The notes beneath the pieces were generated by a model, which saw only the letters and a program-made list of their open reading frames with translations, searched no databases and had not been told where the DNA came from. From contig JAJDHA010000004.1 of NCBI GenBank assembly GCA_030265965.1, positions 1-55,823 on the forward strand: a stretch of 55,823 bases of DNA, in the 5' to 3' direction. Below, piece by piece: positions 1 through 8,849 of the stretch. Position 1 is the first letter of the stretch; every line of letters begins with the position of its first letter. Source of the DNA: Odoribacter sp. OttesenSCG-928-L07 (GTDB lineage: Bacteria > Bacteroidota > Bacteroidia > Bacteroidales > BM520). The translations under genes were made by a program, and so were the position numbers.

Positions 1-682
1 CTAATGAATGATTCCATTGTATTGATAAATTATTATTTTCAACTGTTAACCCTCGAATAATAGGCTTGTCTGGTGGATTTGCATCAGTATATTGTGAAAA
101 TTTTTGTGCGGAAAATGAATTATTTGCTTTGTTGATTACTTGATATCCTATTTCTTCATTACATACTCCTATTAAAGTATTGTCTTCAAAAGAAGTGCCG
201 GATTCAACTTTAGGGTTAATTCTGTTAAAATCAGCTTCGTGAGGATATTTTCTGTAAAGATATAATGTGTCTGGCGATTCTAATTGATATTTCGGACATC
301 TGATAGTTGGATGTGGTTGTGTAATACCTCCACCTCCAAGTATTATATATATTGGACTTAATGTATCGGAATAATATGAATTACCATAATTATCTGTAAA
401 ATCTGCGGTAATGAAAAAAGTGTCATCTGCAAGTTGAAGATCAATTGTTGTTGAAGAATTATTAGTAGGATTTTGTATGCTTTTAACAAGACTATATACC
501 GATGAAGTATTATCCATCATATGTATATTCAATGTAATAGGTGTTATTAATGCATTAATATCCCAATTAATCTTTACTGATACATTATCACTTCCTGCTT
601 CAAGAATAATTTTGATATCAGTTTGACAGTATGAGTAAAATGAAAATAATATTGATATTAAAACAATTAATTTCTTAAACAT
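1..682 (-). CDS. Secreted protein, partial (C-terminus runs off the window)
   Basis: Open reverse frame from ATG at 682 (MFKKLIVLISILFSFYSYCQTDIKIILEAG...) with an N-terminal signal-like hydrophobic segment; no stop before base 1. Confidence 0.75.
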   Translation of the reverse strand, partial: MFKKLIVLISILFSFYSYCQTDIKIILEAGSDNVSVKINWDINALITPITLNIHMMDNTSSVYSLVKSIQNPTNNSSTTIDLQLADDTFFITADFTDNYGNSYYSDTLSPIYIILGGGGITQPHPTIRCPKYQLESPDTLYLYRKYPHEADFNRINPKVESGTSFEDNTLIGVCNEEIGYQVINKANNSFSAQKFSQYTDANPPDKPIIRGLTVENNNLSIQWNHSL

Positions 683-684
683 AT

Positions 685-3246
685 TTAATCATTAATAAGT
701 ATTTTTGTAGAATAACTTGAGTTTTCTAATTGAATATTAATGATATATAATCCGGCAGGAATGTTAGTGATATCTATTATTGTATTAGTATCTTTAATAT
801 TAACTTCATTAACTTTTCTTCCGGCTAAATCGATAATTTCAATCTCTTCTATTAACGTTTCTGCTTGAATATTAATTGCGTCTTTAGCAGGATTAGGATA
901 AATTTTAATATTATTTTCTAAGGTTTTAATTGATAGTGCTACTTGAATATAATCTGTTTTTGTGATAACATCTTCTCCATATTCATTTTTGACTTTCAAT
1001 GTAACATCAAAATTTCCTGCTTGTTGATAGGTTATTGTCGGATTTTGTTCATTACTTGTTTCAGGAGTTCCGCCTTCGAAAGTCCATTCCCATTCTATTG
1101 GATCATTTAATGATTTATCAATGAATGCAATATCGCTATTTGCAACAATAAAGGTATTTTCAGAGGAAAAATCAGCAGTTGGAGCTGTTGTAGATTTGTT
1201 TTCAATAATAGCTTTCCAACCACTACCAGTATCAGCTACATCACTATGAAAAACAAAAGTTAATGCGCCATTATCAGCACTCGAAGTAAATGGTCCGGGA
1301 ATGGTGGATCCACAGAATTTGCCAAGTAATGGGTATGAAATGTCAGAACCATCATAAATTAACAAATAATCATAATTACAAGAACCGTGATATTCAACAT
1401 CAAAATCTGTAAATGTAACAGTCAATGCTTTGTTTTTACTTGTTGGCAAAAAGCTTATAGTATAATTTTCGTTATTAGAGTAGTTTTCATCTTTTCCACC
1501 CGAATCATAGAATGTTGTTTCTTCGTTAATCTCAAAGCTTCCATTTTGCATAATATAATAACTTGAAACTGAGATATAATCTTCTTTCGTGAGAGTTGAA
1601 CTGTTTGTACCGTCACTAATAGTTAAACTAACATAATAACTTCCTTCTTCATCATAAGTAATGATCGGATTTTTATCATTGCTCGTATTTGGGTTACCAC
1701 CTTCAAAAGTCCATGAATACTGAGTTATTGGGTTTAATGAAAATGATTCGTCGGTAAAATTAACTTGATTATTTGCTATTAAATTTACATTTGTATTATT
1801 TGCAGAAAAACTTGCAGTCATACCTGCATAATTGAGCTGAACATCGTGAATTATTTTTTGTTTGTCACTAATTGTAATGATTTGGTTTACCGTTTCATAA
1901 CCTTGTTTAATGTATGATATTGTGTAAGTTCCGGCTTTAATTGGGCGAACATAATATCCTGTTTCCGGATTAGAATATACTTGAGATTCAGTGCGGTCAT
2001 GATTTTCTATTTTAACCTCACACTTAAGAGGAAGTCCGGTATTTGCATCAGTAACAGTTCCATGAATTCCATACAAAGCTTGTTCAATATAATTTAAAAA
2101 AGAACGATAGTTCCAATTCCAAAAATTTGGTAATTGACTTGCTGAAGGAGTTTTATTATTACTTATTTCCAAGCAAAATTCTCTACAATGGTCATAATAA
2201 TTAGCGTAATCTTGTCGAGAGCCTGAAATGCTGTACCAAGAATAACCTCTTGTAATTCCATTATTGAGGTATGTCATATACGATGAGTTGTAAACATGAA
2301 CAGTATCTGCATATTCGCGACAAACATATTGCCACCAACTATCATCTGCTGATAAACTGTTTTTATTGTCCCAAGGATAATTACAAACCTCAGCACCACC
2401 GTGAATATTTACAGATAGATGGAATTTTTGCTCTTCTTGTAAAGCCATGAATGCGACTGTCTCAGGCTGCCATTGAGCACCATCGGGATGATTGCCATAT
2501 ACGTCATCTTTATAATTTCTATTTAAATCTTCATTATTACCATTATATCTTATAGAACCATAAACACTATTATTTCCTGCATAATAAGTACCGTCAGGAT
2601 TAGCATCTGGGCAAATCCAAATTTCAGCATTGTCGATTATGTTTTTTATTCTATTATCTGTAGAATAATTGTTTAATAAGTAGTCAATGAGTCTAAGCAT
2701 CAGCACGTAACCTGTAGTTTCATCACCATGCATTGTCGAACTGTAATGCACTTTTGCTTTTGTTGTTGGGTTGATATTACTTGTTATTTTACAGATTAAA
2801 AGTTTTCTATTATTTACAGTTGTCCCAAATTCAATAGTTTCGCATAAATTTGGAAAATTAGTTTCAAAATCATTCATCATAGCAACATAAGCTTCGTATG
2901 TAGGATACGAGTCCCAATCATAAATTTCTTTTGAATTGTACTGATCAATAGTAAACATCTTATGTTCTTCCAACATTGAAGGAGGAGTTAAAATTGTTGG
3001 CTCTATTCCAAATTCGAGAAATTTGGCGAATGCTTTCTCGTTAGCATATGCGATAATATTACCGTTTTCTTCAATCTTATCAATAGAAATTATATTGGCT
3101 AATTGTTGAATAATGTCTTTATCATCAGTCTTAAAAGAAAAATATGCTTCTCCACGTTTTGAAAAATCAAAATAATTATTTGTGTTTTGGGTAAATGAAG
3201 CGATAGAGAAAATAAATAATGAGAGAAATATTAAATGTTTTTTCAT
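685..3246 (-). CDS. M14-family zinc carboxypeptidase with carboxypeptidase-regulatory-like, PKD and CUB-like regions and a T9SS type A C-terminal sorting domain
   Basis: HGDETTGYVLMLRLIDYLL and NRNY...HGG zinc peptidase motifs; repeated 'FEGGNP.TSN..NP.ITY...G.Y.V.L.' PKD blocks; C-term 'IKIYPNPAKDAINIQ...GLYIINIQ...STKILIND' as in T9SS substrates. Confidence 0.9.
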   Translation of the reverse strand: MKKHLIFLSLFIFSIASFTQNTNNYFDFSKRGEAYFSFKTDDKDIIQQLANIISIDKIEENGNIIAYANEKAFAKFLEFGIEPTILTPPSMLEEHKMFTIDQYNSKEIYDWDSYPTYEAYVAMMNDFETNFPNLCETIEFGTTVNNRKLLICKITSNINPTTKAKVHYSSTMHGDETTGYVLMLRLIDYLLNNYSTDNRIKNIIDNAEIWICPDANPDGTYYAGNNSVYGSIRYNGNNEDLNRNYKDDVYGNHPDGAQWQPETVAFMALQEEQKFHLSVNIHGGAEVCNYPWDNKNSLSADDSWWQYVCREYADTVHVYNSSYMTYLNNGITRGYSWYSISGSRQDYANYYDHCREFCLEISNNKTPSASQLPNFWNWNYRSFLNYIEQALYGIHGTVTDANTGLPLKCEVKIENHDRTESQVYSNPETGYYVRPIKAGTYTISYIKQGYETVNQIITISDKQKIIHDVQLNYAGMTASFSANNTNVNLIANNQVNFTDESFSLNPITQYSWTFEGGNPNTSNDKNPIITYDEEGSYYVSLTISDGTNSSTLTKEDYISVSSYYIMQNGSFEINEETTFYDSGGKDENYSNNENYTISFLPTSKNKALTVTFTDFDVEYHGSCNYDYLLIYDGSDISYPLLGKFCGSTIPGPFTSSADNGALTFVFHSDVADTGSGWKAIIENKSTTAPTADFSSENTFIVANSDIAFIDKSLNDPIEWEWTFEGGTPETSNEQNPTITYQQAGNFDVTLKVKNEYGEDVITKTDYIQVALSIKTLENNIKIYPNPAKDAINIQAETLIEEIEIIDLAGRKVNEVNIKDTNTIIDITNIPAGLYIINIQLENSSYSTKILIND

Positions 3247-3257
3247 TTCAAAATACT

Positions 3258-4043
3258 TTAAAGATTTATTGAAATTTTTGGTGGAACTTGTAAGGATTTG
3301 AAAGAGCTGTTTTTAACTAAAGTGACAATTCTTTCAACAATATTTTTATCAAACCCTTCTTTAACTATTGTTTCAGCATCTTTATGATTATCGATATATG
3401 CTTTTAAAACAGTATCAAGGATATTGTAGTCAGGCAATGAGTCTGTGTCTTTTTGATCTGGTCTTAATTCTGCTGATGGAATTTTATTGATAATATTCTT
3501 TGGAATTATTTCCTTTTCAGAATTAATATAATTAGCGAGTTCAAATACTTCTGTTTTATAAAGATCACCGATTACAGAAATACTTCCGCATAAGTCGCCG
3601 TAAAGTGTACCGTAGCCGACAGATAATTCGCTTTTATTGGATGTGTTTAGAACAAGTCTTCTTTGTTTGTTTGATATTGCCATTAGAAGCAATCCTCTTA
3701 TTCTTGCTTGAATATTCTCTTCCGTTACATCAAAAGGGGCGCCGTTAAAAATGGGTGAAAGACTTTCTAAAATAGAATTGTAAACATTAGTAATATTAAT
3801 TATCTCATATTTCGTTTCTAAATTTTTTGCCATTTCAATAGAGTCATCTACAGAATGTTGTGAAGAATACATTGATGGCATCAACACAGGTAAAACGTTA
3901 TCTTTACCTAAAGCATCAACAGCTAACGCAAATACTACTGCTGAATCTAATCCTCCCGACATTCCCAATGTTGCTTTGCTGAAATTAGCTTTTTTGAAAA
4001 AATCTTGTAATTCTCTAACAAGATAATCTTTAATCTCCTTCAT
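3258..4043 (-). CDS. nadE: NAD(+) synthase
   Basis: SGGLDSAVVFALAVDALG P-loop, NTSNKSELSVGYGTLYGDLCGSISVIGDLYKTEVFELA, PSAELRPDQKDTDSLPDY. Confidence 0.93.
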   Translation of the reverse strand: MKEIKDYLVRELQDFFKKANFSKATLGMSGGLDSAVVFALAVDALGKDNVLPVLMPSMYSSQHSVDDSIEMAKNLETKYEIINITNVYNSILESLSPIFNGAPFDVTEENIQARIRGLLLMAISNKQRRLVLNTSNKSELSVGYGTLYGDLCGSISVIGDLYKTEVFELANYINSEKEIIPKNIINKIPSAELRPDQKDTDSLPDYNILDTVLKAYIDNHKDAETIVKEGFDKNIVERIVTLVKNSSFKSLQVPPKISINL

Positions 4044-4045
4044 AA

Positions 4046-4780
4046 TTAAATAATAATTCCTATTGATAACTCGATATTGCTTGCTGTAGCTTTGTTTAAA
4101 GTATTAGTGTAAGTCGTGTTAAATCCGGATAAAATATTTGTAAGTCCGGGATTTAACATTAATGTGCCGTATAATGCAACATTTTTAGATATTTTGTATT
4201 CAACGCCTGCTCCCATAACTAAAGCCAATTTTATTCCAGCTGTTTCATCTGAAATATTAACTTTTTCTCTATACAGCGTTTGATGCTTCATGTCTAAGTC
4301 AATATAAGTAAATGTCTCATCTGATTTTGCTCTATAATTGCAACCGAATTTTAAACCAAGTTGAGCGTTGATACTTAATTTGTTAGAATCTTTTATGATG
4401 TATTTAATTACTGCCGGAATATCAAAATAATTAATTTTACCCTGACGATGTAATGTGCCTGAATAACTCATTTTACCCTGATCAGAAATAACTGTACTGA
4501 ATGGCATAGTATAATCAAGTTTGATACTGTAAAAATCGATACCTGTTTTTATCATAAAATTATCGCTGATGAGGAAATCACTTACAAAGCCAATTCCTAC
4601 ACCAAAACTTTGAGCATTACCTACATAACCTTCTGTTTTGTAGTTAAGCCAATAAAAATTCGGACTAACTTTTACGCCAATTCTAAATAACTTCTCCTCT
4701 TTGTTTTGTGCTGAAAGTGATTGGTTTGAAAAAACAATCAAACTAACAAAAATAGCAACAAGAAAATGTTGAAGTTTCAT
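4046..4780 (-). CDS. Outer-membrane beta-barrel protein (PorT-like family)
   Basis: Signal peptide MKLQHFLVAIFVSLIVFSNQSLSAQ then alternating strands. The ORF track extends to 4864, but a TATCTTTG -7-like element on the minus strand (4815-4822) and the signal peptide favour a start near 4780. Confidence 0.75.
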   Translation of the reverse strand: MKLQHFLVAIFVSLIVFSNQSLSAQNKEEKLFRIGVKVSPNFYWLNYKTEGYVGNAQSFGVGIGFVSDFLISDNFMIKTGIDFYSIKLDYTMPFSTVISDQGKMSYSGTLHRQGKINYFDIPAVIKYIIKDSNKLSINAQLGLKFGCNYRAKSDETFTYIDLDMKHQTLYREKVNISDETAGIKLALVMGAGVEYKISKNVALYGTLMLNPGLTNILSGFNTTYTNTLNKATASNIELSIGIII

Positions 4781-4872
4781 CATAGATGCAATAATATTAC
4801 ATAATTTCAAGTTACAAAGATAAATATTTTTATTTAAGAAGAGATTTTTTTTATCATTTAACATTTAAAAAA

Positions 4873-5859
4873 ATGAAGATAAATTTTAAACAGGCTTTTT
4901 TAATATTATTTCCTTTAATGTTTTTTTCATGTTCAAATAATGAATATAAAGTCAATATTAATAATATTAATTTGAATGATTATGATGTGAATAGATATGA
5001 AATTGATTTGCTTAAAATTCCACATGATAATTTTTTAAATGGATTGTTGGATTTATCTGATAAATATGAAGTGTTTCTTGGTGATATTAAGCAAGATACA
5101 AATGGTGTTGGTTTGATATATGATTTTGTTACAGATGATTATGTTTCAAAAGTTTATGATGAATGCATGATTTTTTATGAAAATTTTTCACAACAAGAAA
5201 ATGATTTTGAAAAGTGTTTTAAGCATATAAAGTATTATTATCCGAATTTTATAGCTCCTGATATTTATACATATATTTCCGGCTTTGATTTTGAATATCC
5301 ATGTGTTTATGATGGGGAAAATTTGTTTTTAGCTCTTGATATGTATCTTGGTGAAAATTCAAATTATTATGCGTTGGGAATTCCGGCATATATTGTTAAA
5401 AAATTTAATGAAGATTTCATTGTTAGAGATGCAATAGAACAAATTGCAGCATATAATAATGCTTCTTCTAATTCATATACCCGACTCATTGATTTGATGA
5501 TTTACTATGGAAAAAATTGGGAATTTATTAAATCAATGTCTCCTGATATGCACGATACTATAATTACCGGCTTTACTGCTAATCAATTAAATTGGTGCAA
5601 AAAAAACGAGAAAGATGTATGGAAATATTTGCTTTCCGATAATACTTTATTTACAAATGATTTAAGAGTAATGAAAAAGTTAATCGACGATGCCCCATAC
5701 ACTTCTTTTTTCTCACAAGAATCACCCGGCTCAGTTTGTAAATGGATAGGCTGGCACATCGTTCACTCTTATATGAAAAATAATAAGATTAGCTTAGAAG
5801 AAATGATGGCGATTGCTGATAATGATTTGATCTTGAGTAAATCAGGCTATCGCCCTTGA
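4873..5859 (+). CDS. gldB: Gliding-motility lipoprotein GldB-like
   Basis: Lipobox FFSCSN; 'FDKCFKHIKYYYPNFIAPDIYTYISGF...LFLALDMYLGENSNYY' pattern typical of GldB; near nadE as often seen in Bacteroidota. Confidence 0.8.
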   Translation: MKINFKQAFLILFPLMFFSCSNNEYKVNINNINLNDYDVNRYEIDLLKIPHDNFLNGLLDLSDKYEVFLGDIKQDTNGVGLIYDFVTDDYVSKVYDECMIFYENFSQQENDFEKCFKHIKYYYPNFIAPDIYTYISGFDFEYPCVYDGENLFLALDMYLGENSNYYALGIPAYIVKKFNEDFIVRDAIEQIAAYNNASSNSYTRLIDLMIYYGKNWEFIKSMSPDMHDTIITGFTANQLNWCKKNEKDVWKYLLSDNTLFTNDLRVMKKLIDDAPYTSFFSQESPGSVCKWIGWHIVHSYMKNNKISLEEMMAIADNDLILSKSGYRP

Positions 5860-5906
5860 TTGATGTGTTGATGTGATCATTTGATGATTTGTTGATTTGA
5901 TCATTT

Positions 5907-7163
5907 TCACCACATCATCACATCAATTACAGCTTTCTCCCGAAACTCATCCATCAACTCATCCGGTACCGGCTCTACCGGCGGTGACTCCATCTTCAAC
6001 GGATTTATTGCTGTTCCGTTTTTGAAAACTCTAAAATCAAGATGCGGTCCTGTTGATGAGCCTGTGCTTCCAACATATCCGATTACTTGTCCTTGTTTAA
6101 CTCTACTTCCTTTAGTAATATCTTTCCCGAAAGATTTCAAGTGCATGTAAACAGTGGTGTAAACGCTATTGTGTTTAATTTTGACATAATTGCCGCCACC
6201 TTTATTATCCCAACCTTTTGCAATAACAGTTCCGTCGCCGATTGATTGTACCGGAGTTCCTGAAGGAGCCGCGTAGTCAACGCCAAGATGTGGTCGAACT
6301 TGCTTTGTTATCGGATGTTTTCTTGCGTATGAAAATCCTGAGCTAATTCTACTATAACTTAACGGCGCTTTTAGAAATTGGCGTCTCAAACTTTTCCCGT
6401 TTTCATCAAAATAATCGCCTTTGCCATTAACAACAAAATAATATGCTTTATTGTTTTGATTCGAATGTATAAAGTTACTCGCTAATATTTTGCCGAATCC
6501 TACTCGGTCTTCACCAACATATACTTCTTCGTATATCATTTCAAATTTGTCGCCGCTTTGTATTCCGAAAAAATCTATTGTCCATGCGTAAATATCAGAT
6601 AACTTAATTGCCAAAATGGGTGCAGCGCCTAAATCTATCATTGCATTCCATAGCGAAGAATTAATTTCGCCAGAAATTCTTTTGGTTATAGTATCTGTCG
6701 GCAATGTTCCTAAATATGAATAGATGCTGTCTTTCAACGAATAAACACAATAATCGATTGGAGAAATATCATAAATAAAATAATGAGCTTCAGGAACGGA
6801 ATCTTTAGTTTGTAAAACTCGGTATGTTGCGCCGCTGTTGAGTTTCCTTACACTATAAGTATCTTTTGAAACTTTTTCTAATTGATGAATTACTGCAGGA
6901 GAAACCCCATAAGGTCTTAATATTGTAGATAAAACTTCATTTTTCTTAATCGTATTTTCGGAAATATCATAATTATCAACACAAATTCCGTAAAGCATAA
7001 GCGGTTCAGGCTCCACAATTTCTTCATATCCGATTTCTCCATCGTGAGAATCGGAATGTTGTTTTCTTGAACATTTTGTGATTGAAATAATTGTGATGAT
7101 TATTACAATCAAAATAATAATTAAAGATATTAACTTTATGATACTACCACTTAACTTCTTCAT
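5907..7163 (-). CDS. M23-family peptidoglycan DD-metallopeptidase
   Basis: N-terminal TM; RISSGFSYARKHPITKQVRPHLGVDYAAPSGTPVQSIGDGTVIAKGWDNKGGGNYVKIKH...GSTGSSTGPHLDFRVFKNGTAINPL. Confidence 0.93.
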   Translation of the reverse strand: MKKLSGSIIKLISLIIILIVIIITIISITKCSRKQHSDSHDGEIGYEEIVEPEPLMLYGICVDNYDISENTIKKNEVLSTILRPYGVSPAVIHQLEKVSKDTYSVRKLNSGATYRVLQTKDSVPEAHYFIYDISPIDYCVYSLKDSIYSYLGTLPTDTITKRISGEINSSLWNAMIDLGAAPILAIKLSDIYAWTIDFFGIQSGDKFEMIYEEVYVGEDRVGFGKILASNFIHSNQNNKAYYFVVNGKGDYFDENGKSLRRQFLKAPLSYSRISSGFSYARKHPITKQVRPHLGVDYAAPSGTPVQSIGDGTVIAKGWDNKGGGNYVKIKHNSVYTTVYMHLKSFGKDITKGSRVKQGQVIGYVGSTGSSTGPHLDFRVFKNGTAINPLKMESPPVEPVPDELMDEFREKAVIDVMMW

Positions 7164-8353
7164 TAATCTAAATTATTTATTGCTGTTTTAATATTGTCTA
7201 ATGCCGTTTTAAGAACTGATAATGGACAACCAATATTCATTCTCATAAAACCTTCATAATCATCACCAAAATCGGTACCGCTATTTAATCCGACTTTAGC
7301 TTCATGTATTAAAAATTTTTTCAGATCATTGTGCGCCATTCCCAAAGCATTAAAGTCAATCCATGCAAGGTACGAAGCTTCAGGAATTATTACCTTTAAC
7401 ATTGGTAAATGATTTTCTGTGAAATTTTTAAGATAATCGCAGTTGTTTTGAAGATATGATGTTAATTGAAAAAGCCAGTTTTCTCCATTTTTGAAAGCGG
7501 CTTCACAAGCAACAAAAGCGAAAATATTACCGTTCGCAATTTCATAACCGTTTAGATATCCGAAAAATTTTTCGCGGATATTATCATTAAAAACGCATGC
7601 AATTGAACTCGATAGCCCAGCAATATTAAAAGTTTTGCTTGGCGCCATAAAAGTTATTGAACAATCTTTAGCTTCTTGAGAAACAGACGCAAAGGAGTGA
7701 TGTTTGTGTTGAGGTAAAATTAAGTCGGCATGAATCTCATCGGAAATAACAAGCACATTGTTTTTATGACAAATGCGTGCAATTCTTTGAAGGTCTTCTT
7801 CCGACCAAGCAGTTCCGCCCGGATTGTGAGGATTACAAAGTATCATCATTTTGCATCCCTTTATTTTTTCTATAAAATCAACAAAATCTATTGCAAATCT
7901 ACCATTTTCGATTTTTAATTTGGATGTAACTAATTGTCTGTTATTGTTTTTCGGAAGATTAATAAAAGGTGGATAAACAGGAGTTTGTATAAGAATTTTA
8001 TCGTCCTCATTAGTAAATGCTTGAATGCAAAATGATATTCCGGCAACAATGCCCGGAATAAAATGAATATTTTCTTTTGTCGCAGGTAAATCATACCTTT
8101 TTTCGAGCCAACTTAGCACAGTTGAGATATAACCATCATAAGCAAAAGTATAACCGAATAATTCATGATTACAACGCTCTTTCAATGCATCCACAATAAA
8201 ATCCGGGGTTCTGAAATCCATATCAGCAACCCACATTGGAATAATATCATTTGTGCCGAAAACCTTCGGTGCTAAGTCGTGTTTAACATTGTGAGTGCCG
8301 CTTCTATCGATTATTTCATCAAAATTGTAACGCATAATTTGAAATTTTTGCAA
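7163..8353 (-). CDS. patB: PatB/MalY-family PLP-dependent C-S lyase (aminotransferase class I/II)
   Basis: 'MRYNFDEIIDRSGTHNVKHDLAPKVFGTNDIIPMWVADMDFRTPDFIVDAL', 'NPHNPGGTAWS', 'SDEIHADLIL', 'APSKTFNIAGL'. Confidence 0.9.
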   Translation of the reverse strand: MQKFQIMRYNFDEIIDRSGTHNVKHDLAPKVFGTNDIIPMWVADMDFRTPDFIVDALKERCNHELFGYTFAYDGYISTVLSWLEKRYDLPATKENIHFIPGIVAGISFCIQAFTNEDDKILIQTPVYPPFINLPKNNNRQLVTSKLKIENGRFAIDFVDFIEKIKGCKMMILCNPHNPGGTAWSEEDLQRIARICHKNNVLVISDEIHADLILPQHKHHSFASVSQEAKDCSITFMAPSKTFNIAGLSSSIACVFNDNIREKFFGYLNGYEIANGNIFAFVACEAAFKNGENWLFQLTSYLQNNCDYLKNFTENHLPMLKVIIPEASYLAWIDFNALGMAHNDLKKFLIHEAKVGLNSGTDFGDDYEGFMRMNIGCPLSVLKTALDNIKTAINNLD

Positions 8354-8424
8354 AAATAAATAAAAGCATTATGACATAATCACAAAATTACATAATTAAC
8401 AAATATATTTTCACTTTGGTTTTG

Positions 8425-8802
8425 TTATTTTTTATAAACTCTAAATTTTCGTTTGATTTGAACTTTTGATAATCCGAAATTTATTAATAAACCATCGTCA
8501 ATATTTGTTGCAACCAAATAGTTTACTAATTGTCGTTCATGAGCTAAACTTAAGTTCTCAGATGTTTTTAATTCAATTATTAATCTTTCCTCAACAAATA
8601 TATCTGCAAAGTAATTTCCAATATTTTCATCTTTATAATATATTGCAATTGGAAATTGACGTTCAACAATTAATCCTAGTTCTTTTAGCTCTATCAGTAA
8701 AGCTTTCTCGTATACTTTTTCAAGAAATCCTGCACCTAAATTATTATAAATCTTATATGAAGATTTAATTATTAATTTTATTATATCATTTATATCATCC
8801 AT
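8425..8802 (-). CDS. GxxExxY family protein
   Basis: YNNLGAGFLEKVYEKALLIELKELGLIVERQFPIAIYYKDENIGNYFADIFVEERLIIELKTSENLSLAHERQLVNYL carries the GxxExxY and ELK(T) PD-(D/E)XK-like pattern. Confidence 0.9.
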   Translation of the reverse strand: MDDINDIIKLIIKSSYKIYNNLGAGFLEKVYEKALLIELKELGLIVERQFPIAIYYKDENIGNYFADIFVEERLIIELKTSENLSLAHERQLVNYLVATNIDDGLLINFGLSKVQIKRKFRVYKK

Positions 8803-8849
8803 AATAATATGTAAATTTTGTAATTCTGTGATTTTGTCATAATGCTAAA

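Noticed and set aside
8466-8768. 100-aa plus-strand ORF opposite the GxxExxY gene, and other antisense ORFs (e.g. 34318, 36095, 42329, 54177)
   Set aside because: Antisense shadows of confidently assigned genes with low-complexity composition.
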